A stretch of DNA of 64,000 nt from assembly GCA_021397835.1 (NCBI GenBank), contig JAJFZO010000882.1, positions 3,414,501 through 3,478,500 of the forward strand. The letters run 5' to 3'. The translations under genes and the position numbers were made by a program. Position 1 is the stretch's first letter. Each line of letters begins with the position of its first letter. The DNA is from Moringa oleifera. Taxonomy: Eukaryota; Streptophyta; Magnoliopsida; Brassicales; Moringaceae. Positions 32,001 through 41,199 of the stretch are shown one piece after another. The notes under the pieces were generated by a model. That model saw only the letters and a program-made list of their open reading frames with translations, was not told the origin of the DNA and did no database searches.

Positions 32001-34565
32001 GTTGAACATGAATTTATAATACTTTTCTCCCTCCTTGTGGCATCATTATGTTGCTAAGGTTATTGAATTTTCGTTCATTGTAGGTTTTCTTAGGCCAAAG
32101 TGGAGGACTTGATGCTGAGGGTAATGAGCTACCAAGATTGGTTTATGTTTCTCGTGAAAAGCGTCCAGGTTTCCAACACCACAAGAAGGCTGGTGCTATG
32201 AATGCACTTGTAAGTAGCTTACCCTAAAAACCAGCTTTATTCTCTCTGTCTGGGCTTATCTTATCCTTCGATTAATGTCATTCTCTTACAGGTTCGTGTG
32301 TCAGCAGTCCTTACAAATGGGCCTTTCTTGTTGAATCTTGATTGTGATCACTACATAAACAATAGCAAGGCCTTGAGGGAAGCCATGTGTTTTCTAATGG
32401 ACCCCAACCTTGGGAAGCATGTGTGTTATGTCCAGTTTCCTCAGAGATTTGATGGTATTGATAGAAATGATCGATATGCCAACCGTAACACAGTTTTCTT
32501 TGATGTAAGCTCTACATTCTTCTATTAACTAAAGTTCCAGTGGCCTGTTCAATGATGTCCAATGGTTTTAATGGCGTCTCTGCTTGCTTGATTTTTCTGG
32601 TGTGTTACCTGTTGGATGATCACATCAAAGTGTCTTACCTTTGTGCTCACCCCACATTTTCTAACTTTTTCCCAATTTATGTTTTAGATAAACTTGAGAG
32701 GTTTGGACGGCATTCAAGGACCTGTTTACGTCGGTACTGGATGTGTCTTCAACAGAACAGCCTTGTATGGTTATGAACCTCCAGTGAAACCCAAGCATAG
32801 AAAACCAGGGGTGCTATCTTCTCTTTGTGGTGGTTCACGGAAGAAGAGTTCAAAATCCAGTAAAAAGGGATCTGACAAGAAGAAATCTGGCAAGCATGTA
32901 GATCCCACTGTGCCGATATTCAGTCTGGAGGATATAGAAGAGGGTGTCGAAGGTACACTTGTCGTTTTTTGTGTTTTCTGATTGTCAAATATACTGATTC
33001 ATTGATCTTTGACCTCTCTGGTAAAGATTGCTTGTACACACACAAGGTGTATGTCTCATCTTTTGTGCATTTGTGAATCAGGTGCTGGATTTGATGATGA
33101 GAAGTCTCTACTGATGTCACAAATGAGCCTGGAGAAGCGATTTGGTCAGTCTGCTGTTTTTGTTGCCTCTACACTTATGGAGAATGGTGGTGTCCCTCAA
33201 TCTGCAACACCAGAAACTCTGCTTAAAGAGGCTATTCATGTCATCAGCTGCGGCTATGAGGACAAAACAGAGTGGGGAAGCGAGGTACTGTTTTTCTTAC
33301 CTCTTATGTTTAATGCCTGTAACTTCCACATTGAACTTCTACTCACTTCTGTTAGAGGAAGAAAGACATTTGTCATTATATTTGTGGAATCTGCTTCCAT
33401 TCCTCCCCAAATTTCCTCTTCTTTGTGTGTATTAGGGTCTTATATGAGTACCTGCATTCTTTTCTTGCTCTATAGATTGGATGGATCTATGGTTCTGTCA
33501 CAGAAGATATTCTTACCGGATTCAAGATGCACGCCCGTGGTTGGCGGTCAATTTACTGCATGCCCAAGCGCCCGGCATTCAAGGGGTCTGCTCCTATTAA
33601 TCTTTCAGATCGTCTCAACCAAGTGCTTCGATGGGCTCTAGGTTCTGTGGAAATTCTTCTCAGTCGCCACTGCCCCATCTGGTACGGTTATAGTGGCAGA
33701 CTGAAATGGCTTGAGAGGTTTGCTTATGTAAACACTACAATTTATCCAGTCACCTCCATTCCTCTTCTCATGTACTGTACACTTCCAGCTGTTTGTCTGC
33801 TTACCAACAAGTTCATCATTCCACAGGTTCGTTTTCTATTATTTTCTCTCTTTCAGTACACAGACACACACAAGTTACTCAAATTTGTTAGTCTTACTCT
33901 CTGAAGCTCTTGATAATATGATAAAGTACCCCAAGTTGTGACTGACTGAACTTCTTCTAATTGCCGTATTTTGGCTGCAGATTAGTAACATTGCGAGTAT
34001 ATGGTTTATATCTCTCTTTCTTTCCATCTTTGCAACTGGTATTTTGGAGATGAGGTGGAGCGGAGTCGGTATTGATGAGTGGTGGAGAAATGAACAATTT
34101 TGGGTTATTGGTGGTGTATCAGCCCATCTTTTTGCTGTGTTTCAAGGTCTTCTAAAAGTTCTTGCTGGTATAGACACCAACTTTACTGTCACTTCCAAGG
34201 CATCAGATGAAGACGGTGATTTTGCAGAGCTATATATGTTCAAGTGGACGACTCTGCTCATCCCGCCAACAACTCTACTCATAATTAACTTGGTGGGAGT
34301 TGTTGCTGGAATTTCCTACGCCATCAACAGTGGTTATCAATCCTGGGGTCCTCTCTTTGGTAAGCTGTTCTTTGCATTTTGGGTGATCATCCATCTGTAT
34401 CCTTTCCTTAAAGGTTTAATGGGACGACAAAACCGGACACCCACCATAGTTGTAGTCTGGTCAATTCTCCTTGCTTCTATTTTCTCCTTGTTGTGGGTGC
34501 GGATTGATCCTTTCACCACCAGAGTCACCGGCCCAGACGTGGAGCAATGTGGAATCAACTGTTAA
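29011..34565 (+). CDS. CESA3: Cellulose synthase A catalytic subunit, CESA3 type
   Basis: Exons: 29011-29037, 29338-29533, 29881-30101, 30188-30302, 30418-30616, 30911-31177, 31305-31650, 31739-31876, 32084-32209, 32292-32504, 32688-32952, 33082-33284, 33476-33826, 33981-34565. They sum to 3252 nt (1083 aa) with consistent phases. Order: N-terminal RING-like zinc finger ([10 protein letters not shown] to [13 protein letters not shown], residues about 20-70), a variable acidic region, two membrane segments (about 268-320), the catalytic loop, and six C-terminal membrane segments. Catalytic motifs present: DDG (near 395), DCD (near 562), TED (near 782) and QVLRW (near 821). The C-terminus DVEQCGINC and full-length similarity to Arabidopsis CESA3 point to the primary-wall isoform. 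It uses UDP-glucose to extend beta-1,4-glucan in the plasma-membrane rosette. The first coding exon is only 27 nt. No defects are seen. Confidence 0.97.
30309..30328. repeat. (CT)n microsatellite next to a CESA3 donor
   Basis: Ten CT units begin six bases after the GT donor of coding exon 4 of CESA3, inside the short intron 30303-30417. Length variation here would lie close to the splice site. Confidence 0.9.
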
Positions 34566-35369
34566 AAGGACAGGCAGTCATGAGAGCTGAAATTTTGTTT
34601 TGGTCTCTCGACTAAATATAAGCTGGGGAAGTGAAACATGGATCATTCAAATGTTTTTGCAGTATTCTTATGTCAGACAACATGTTTTGTCTATGTGAAT
34701 TCACATCAGGTGCAGGTTATAGTTATTCAAAGAATTAAATTTATTGTTCTGTGAGTGCCATGTAATATTTTGGGAATATGTAACTTGTGAAGATTGCTGG
34801 TTATGTAATTGTTCATCCAACTTTATATAATCCAAATTAGAAGCAGCCATGTATTACTCAAATCTACTCCTCAGTTCCAGATTCTTTTCCTGCATGGCAC
34901 CCTCATGTTCTCTGTTTTTTAAAAAAAGAAACAAAAATCAATAACCCAGACACTAGCTAGCTCGCTTAGCGGGCCCGTCACCAGGATTCTCCATTGCAGG
35001 CTATGCTTGCTGCTTCCACTGGAGAGAAGCAAAGAACATCCAAATTCTCTTTATGTTTTCTAGAAAGATCACGGAAACACCGACAACCATTAACAAAACA
35101 CCCCACGTGCATACCCGCACACAAGAATCTCCTGCCTGCCTCGTCATCATCATGGTAACGAAGCTCTTACGACACGTGTAGAACAGTCTGCCCTGAAACG
35201 TACCACATTCTAAACACGTGGCAGAATGTAATCAGCTTTATAACACAGTGGCTCACCCATTTAAGAAACCTCTTTGGCCTTGGTTCCTAATCCATTACTT
35301 TCCCCAAACTTTGCCAAAAGAAAAAAGAACGCTTGCTTGTTTCCCGAGAAAATCCTTTCTATTTAAACA
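34566..35369 (+). promoter_or_regulatory. CESA3 3' UTR, then promoter with three G-box/ABRE motifs
   Basis: The first 250-300 bases after the CESA3 stop are likely its 3' UTR. CACGTG occurs three times in 117 bases, at 35104, 35173 and 35215. The last reads ACACGTGGCA, a good ABA-response element. A TATA-like TTTATAA follows at about 35235, leaving a leader of roughly 100 nt to the ATG at 35370. bZIP and bHLH factors are known to bind such cores; control by ABA or stress is an inference. Confidence 0.6.
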
Positions 35370-36199
35370 ATGTTTGCCACAGAAGAACCAATTCTCTCTC
35401 GACTGGATCTTTTAGACAACGTGGTAAGCTTCTCAACAAAGTTCACTAGTTTTTCCTTGTGATACTACAAAAGCTTCCTTTCATCTCATTTTAATGGTTA
35501 TTTTTCTTTCCAGAACTTTGTCTTCCTTCCTAGTATTCCTTATTTTGATAATTATCTTCCTGTAAACTGTTTAATATATATTAATATAAAATTAAAGAGT
35601 AAAATTTTTGGTTCCAATCATGTTATTAACTAATAAATAAATAAAATAAAATTTTTACTCGTATTTAAATATGGAATAATTTAATTTAGCAGCCTCATCA
35701 GATATTCAAAATGACTCAATTTTTTGGCAGTTGAGGCAGTTGGAGGAAATTAGAGGGCGCAACAGGTCCTCGAAGAGCTCCTGCGCGTCTACTCCATCAA
35801 GTGGAACCCTCACAAGTGATGGCCATCCATCATCATCCGTTGATTTCTCCCCGAAGAGTCTGGAGAAGCACTGCCGTCCGATCAAGCAAGTCATGATGGA
35901 GACCGAAGTGAAGGGCACACTCGTTGATAGGCTCCGCCTAGTGGAAGACCGCGTGTTGAAGGTAAGTTCCCTGATCCTCCATTAATAGCCGTTTGATTTA
36001 TAATTTTATTAGACAAGGTAATCTCATGGCGTCTGATTTACCGTATCAGCTGTGCTTGCAGTTAGAGGAAGAGTTGGAGGCAGAGAAGAAACGAGAAGAG
36101 AAGAGCCATGAAGAGAGGGGAAGCAGGAGTAGAATTAAGAAGCTCCTCAAGCAACTTGTCAAAGGAAGAAAAAAACACAAAGCAAGAAGTGACTATTAG
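35370..36199 (+). CDS. Small plant-specific coiled-coil protein, function unknown
   Basis: Exons: 35370-35423, 35731-35961, 36050-36199 (144 aa). An alternative acceptor 12 nt downstream (exon from 36062) would drop four residues, LCLQ, giving 140 aa. The start codon lies in the short first exon (MFATEEPILSRLDLLDNV). Next come LRQLEEIRGRNRSSKSSCAS, a Ser-rich linker, the motif SPKSLEKHCRPI, and a Leu/Glu-rich helix (TLVDRLRLVEDRVLK, LEEELEAEKKREEKS). The tail is very basic (RIKKLLKQLVKGRKKHKAR) and could act as a nuclear or nucleic-acid-binding signal. I recognise the pattern as a plant-only family of short uncharacterised proteins, but no function is known to me. Three G-box motifs upstream suggest stress or light control. 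Confidence 0.85.
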
Positions 36200-36296
36200 C
36201 AAATTTGTGTAAATTATTAATGCAATTTATATTTCTTTTTTTTCTTCTGTGTGTTTGTATTAATAAAAAGGGCCATCCAGCCTAAACTTTTGACTT

Positions 36297-36398
36297 TGCT
36301 CTATGGAGTTTCTTTAATTTTATGTATATAATTTATTTGTTGATTTATGCTCTATGGAGTTTCTTTAATTTTATGTATATAATTTATTTGTTGATTTA
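36297..36398. repeat. 51-bp perfect tandem duplication
   Basis: Two identical 51-bp units (36297-36347 and 36348-36398) begin TGCTCTATGGAGTTTC and end TTGTTGATTTA. They lie about 100 bp downstream of the coiled-coil gene stop, in or just beyond its 3' UTR. Absence of mismatches suggests a recent event or, less likely, an assembly artefact. Confidence 0.93.
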
Positions 36399-36399
36399 C

Positions 36400-39300
36400 T
36401 TTGGATAATTTAGTTATTTGTTTTAAATATTTGAAGTTACGAGCATTTTATTTTTTATATTAAGTAATTAATTTTATTTATTGGAAAATATATGCTATAA
36501 AAGTTAATTGGGTCCACAGATTTGCAAAATGTTGTATTATGATGAGAACGATTTGTTTGAAGTTGTGGGTGGCAAGAAGAAGTGAAGATGAGCAGGTGGA
36601 TTCATTGACAGTAAGAAATGGGAATGAAATATGAGATTATCTATTTTTAATTTATTAATTATATTTTTAAAATTAAAATTTAGATACAAAATTTTAATTA
36701 ATTTAATTTGCTATTTAAATTTGACTTGAATTTTCAATATTTTAACTTATTTTATTTTAACATTTACAAATAAATTTAAAATTTTAAAATATTGAACTAA
36801 AAATTTTATGAAATAGTGTGATTAGAATTTTTGACAAAAATTTTGGAAATAAAAACTATTTAAATTAAAAATTTTAGACCATGAATTGGTTTGAAACTTT
36901 TGGTCAACAAATATTTAAAAGTATAAAAATAATAATTATAAATTAAAAATTATTTAAATTTAAATGATAAACACAAAACTAAGAAGTGAAATTTATCTTG
37001 ATCATGGTAGAAATATCATCAATTTTTTCAAACTTTCAAGAAAATTAAACCTAAAATTAAAATTTTATACAAATTGAGAAATACAATTTAAAAATTTTGA
37101 GTACTATTTAAAATTTTGAAAATATGATAAAAATTATTTAAATTCAATAATTGTGAATTATTAAAAGTTCAGCATTAATATCTTTTTTTTAAGATCAATA
37201 GTGTAAATTAGTGAAATTTTGGATTTTTTAAAAATACTTAAAATCAATTTAATATATTATTTTCACGATAGTGTTTTTTAAGTGATTATATATCTAAATT
37301 CATACAGTGGACCATTCTCTTTATTATTATTTGCAGTTTATCTTAAGATTGTCTTGCCAATAAATAAAGTGTCATTTAATAAAAGTTACACGTGGGTCCC
37401 ATCTTTGACAGGTAGTACAATGATTAAGACTACTTTCGTATTCATCTGACGGTTCACGTCTCCCCATCTGGTCAGACACTGATGCATGACGATCTCTCCC
37501 TACGTGGGTCCACCGTTGTTTGATGATTGATTCCTGATCTGATGGGAATGGTCCCGATGGACAATGTACCATTTCTTTATTTTTAATCCACCGCTTAATT
37601 TTTTTATTATTTTATCAAATTTTTATTTTTTTGGTTAATTTTAATTTGTTAAAAAATAAAATAAATTTAGCCATTAAAATATTTAAATTAAATAATTGGC
37701 TTACTAATTTTATCGACATTCATAGTAAAAAAAATTAATCCCATTTCACATTTTAGTAGTGTGATCAGAGAATAAAAACTGATAATTTCAATAATTGGCC
37801 TCTTAGCTCAGTTGGTTAGAGCTTAGTGCTAGTTATGCTTCGACACCTGTATAAGTTATAAAAAATATATTTTTTATTTTTTGTTTATATTATTAAATAT
37901 TATTTTACGAAACAAATCTTATTTATTATTAATTGAGCTCACAATACTACCTTTTTAAGTTTTTCATCACCAACTAAATTATTGCCAAAAATATCTCTCT
38001 TATTTTGTGAAGAAAATAATGTATTTACAATTTTTTTTAAATGGACAAATGTTTTTTTGGTAATATAAAAACAATTATTTGCACATTAAATTTTAAATCA
38101 CATTCCACCATGAGACATTATTACAAATGGAGCAAGCACTAAAAATATATTATTGCAATTTGCAAAATAAATTATATTATGAGTGACATTGCATTATCTA
38201 ATAAGTGGGTACATAAGTATGCAAAAAAATTATAAAAATAATCGCAAAAAAAATTATCTTAAAAGATTAGATACTACTAATATAAAGCGACAAAGACAAA
38301 ACACATCACCATGGATAAGGGGATTTTGAAGGATACAAAATGTTAAGTGTTAGGCATGTGAAATTATTTGTCTTTTTTTAATACAAATTTGTACTTACAA
38401 TCCTTCTTGATCTTTCACTACATACACAAAAATATAAACCTGAAAACAAATAGACATTTGGACAAGCTAAATGCAATGAGTTTTTTTCTTAATGAAATTT
38501 ATAGATCACATTTATAATTTATAATAAAATATATAAAAATTCATTTTTTTTATAATTTATATAAAAATTTAAATTTTTATTTGCATTATCACATTAATTT
38601 TAATATTAAAAAACTGAAAAATCGAAAATTTATCTATTATTTTAGACCAAATTGAATATTATCAAAAAATTAAAAAAATTAAAAACACTTAAATTAAATT
38701 TCTTATGTAATTAATTTTGATTTTATTATTTTAATAAATTTTAATAAATATTTTATAGTATAATTACAAAAATAAAATATTTTCAAAAAATTTTATCATC
38801 TAAATGTTTTAAAAAATTATTGAAAATAAATAATAAAAAAAAGATTTATTCAAATTTGATGATAAATTCATAACTATCTTAATTAATGTTTAATTTGGGT
38901 AAAATTAATAAATTAATTTTAGTAAAATTAATAAATTAATTTTTTATTTTTTAATAATTTAATAACATAAAATAAATATACAATTTTATATAATTTTTAT
39001 TTAAAATTTTAATAATTAATTTTATTTTATCACACTATACTTCGAATCTGTGTTTTTTCTTTTGCAGTGACTACGTTGACCCGATTGAAGCAGTGCTGTC
39101 CCTCTTTAATTGGTGAACTCCAAAGCTTCATAATTCAAATTCACCTCATAAGTCCTTTCACGTCCGCTCCTGTTAACCGGTCACCTACACACGTGACGCT
39201 AGTTGACGAAACGGTGGCCTTCGTCAATTCAACTTACCAGCCCAATCGGTTACCCATCTCCAAACCTTTCTAAATTTGAAGTCCTCACATTTGACTCTCA

Positions 39301-39480
39301 TTTCAACTTCATTTGGTGTGCATTTCAGCAACATTTCTTCCCGTTTTCCTCCTCCCCAAGAACCACCTCTACTCTGCGCCTCTTTTTCTTTTTTATGAAA
39401 TGGAAACCACATTTCAAATAGGCTAACTCTTAAATTTCTCGTTTCATTTCATTATCTGGAGGTTATTTTCTGTCTCTGGA
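36400..39480. other. Long AT-rich spacer
   Basis: Most of this interval is very AT-rich with no coding character. A more balanced island at 37380-37570 carries two CACGTGGG/TACGTGGG-like words before GTCC. A decayed tRNA-like sequence lies at 37797-37853. From about 39060 composition rises toward the promoter of the CCCH gene, including an ACACGTGA word near 39188. Frames at 39067-39421 are not recognisable. Confidence 0.6.
37797..37853 (+). pseudogene. Decayed tRNA-Ile(AAT)-like sequence
   Basis: The sequence starts GGCCTCTTAGCTCAGTTGG, then TTAGAGC, matching the acceptor 5' strand, D arm and A box of plant tRNA-Ile(AAT) with one or two changes. The anticodon loop reads CTAGTTA instead of CTAATAA. 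About 12 bases are then missing where the end of the anticodon stem, the variable loop and the start of the T arm should be. TTCGACACCTGTAT follows, matching the B-box side of the T arm, and the 3' acceptor strand is absent. It cannot fold into a full cloverleaf. It is a tRNA pseudogene or the head of a tRNA-derived SINE. An AT-rich tail follows. Confidence 0.7.
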
Positions 39481-39501
39481 ACTTCTCTAGCTTTCTTTCT
39501 T

Positions 39502-39744
39502 TATATACACAGACTTCTGTTTTTTTTCTTGGTATCATCGATGGAGAATGCTATTGCAAGCATTCTCTCTCGAAAATTGTCCTTTTCCTAGTGTTTAGAG
39601 GCTGTTTTGGCCTGAAATGTTTTTCACTCGTTTGATCGATGAGTTAGTGCTCAAACAGAGTATAATTTCTCTAAATCTCTCTCCAGATCTGTTCGCTTTT
39701 GCTCTGCTAAGCTCAATTTATTGCTTCGATTACTGTCACAGTGG

Positions 39745-39781
<37 letters not shown>

Positions 39782-41199
39782 TGTGTGTGTGTGTGTGTGT
39801 CTATTGTGTGTATGTATACTATATATATATATATATATATTTGTGTCTAGAATATTCTGCAATCTTTCTGCTAGCCTGTGTGGTTGATCAAAGTTGAAAT
39901 GATTTATTGCTAGTGCTGTGTTTTGGCTTGTCATCGGTCCATTTACATTTTCAGTACTTTGTTTGAACTGATAGAATATGTGAAGTAAGCGTTTTCCTTT
40001 TGGAGTATTCGAGAGTGAATGTGTAGCTGATTGTCCTTTTTCATTCTGGTTTCTCTTGGAGATTTGTGCTTTAGTGAATGTTTAGTGGTTGTACTTCGAT
40101 TTTGATGCTACTATAGCCTGATTTCTGTTATTAAGGTGTGTAAGATTGCTACTTGCTTCAGGGTGTCCTTTAACAATTATTATTATTTTCTTTTTAACGT
40201 GCATTCGAGAATCAGATAACTTATGTAGGGCTATTATGATGCTGTGATAAATTGTTTCAATGTGATGTTCCCTGGTTAAACAGTTTGGATTCTGTTAGCA
40301 AAGTTGAAAATTGGGTTCTTGAACATATGTTCTTTTCTAGCAACTAAACAGAGGCACTATGGAATTTGGTTTGAGATAACATGACTACTAAAGTCTTAGA
40401 ATGTCTTTGAACTTATCTAGGTTAATGTTCAGTTTCTAATCAACGTTTGATTTCATTTTGAATTCTTCCAAAATTTCATGATTTTATTCTACTTTTTCCT
40501 TCTTGTAGTTTTTTGTGAGAGATAAGAGTTCTTCTAAATCTTTTGTTAACCTTCCTAATAAAGAGAACATATGTAATATTGATCTCTTTGTTTCTTTCTC
40601 TGTTTTGTTAAAAAAAAAGTTCTTTGGCCTAGGAATTAGATAGGCGGTTTGGCATTTTTAGATAAAAAATTGTTAGTCTTAATTATTTGGACACAGATCA
40701 GATCTATCCAAGTAACTTGACTAGGATTCTCTTTTGGGGTTTTATCATCTTATCTTTTTGGATTTGGTTTTGATATCTAACCGTTGGTTCTCTTTGCATG
40801 AGAACTTGTTGTCTCGGCTCACTGATCTGTTGTGCACTTTTTTGTGTACAAAACTAGCATTTGTCAAGTTTAGCTTTAAAACTGTTTCACTTGGCCTGTT
40901 TAGTTGCCAAGGACAATGACACTTGTTTTGTGTAATTTTGGAAGATGAATGCCTACCTAGGTTTATCTTTTTCTTGCAATTTTCCATCCTTGTATTGAAC
41001 CTGTTATTGAGAATAAGCTTTCTTTCTATTTCCAGTTGTTACTCCATTTGAATGTATTTTCCTCACTTTTTCCCTAAGGCTAAGCATTTTTACATATGCC
41101 TACTAGTATATCTTCACTCATGGTTTTTGATTGGGTTAGATTTTGTATTGTCTGTTTACCTATTTTCGGTTTTGTTCTTGATTTCCAGCTAACTGAAGC
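39502..41199 (+). promoter_or_regulatory. CCCH gene core promoter, leader and leader intron
   Basis: TATATA at 39502 is a good TATA box, placing transcription start near 39535. The leader is rich in CT repeats. A clear acceptor (CTTGATTTCCAG) opens the coding exon at 41189, eleven bases before the ATG, so a leader intron of more than 1 kb is likely. The donor is not certain; GAA/GTAAGC near 39984 is the best candidate. Upstream frames include a 16-codon one at 39541-39591. Confidence 0.55.
39747..39840. repeat. Compound microsatellite (TC)n (TG)n (AT)n
   Basis: (TC)15 occupies 39747-39776, (TG)11 follows at 39779-39800, and (AT)10 lies at 39821-39840 after a short mixed linker. The array sits in the presumed leader of the CCCH gene and would be highly length-variable. 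Confidence 0.95.

Noticed and set aside
33009..33641. 210-codon plus-strand frame inside CESA3
   Set aside because: It runs through an exon, the 33285-33475 intron and the next exon in a mixed frame. Splicing at 33284/33476 gives the correct conserved sequence.
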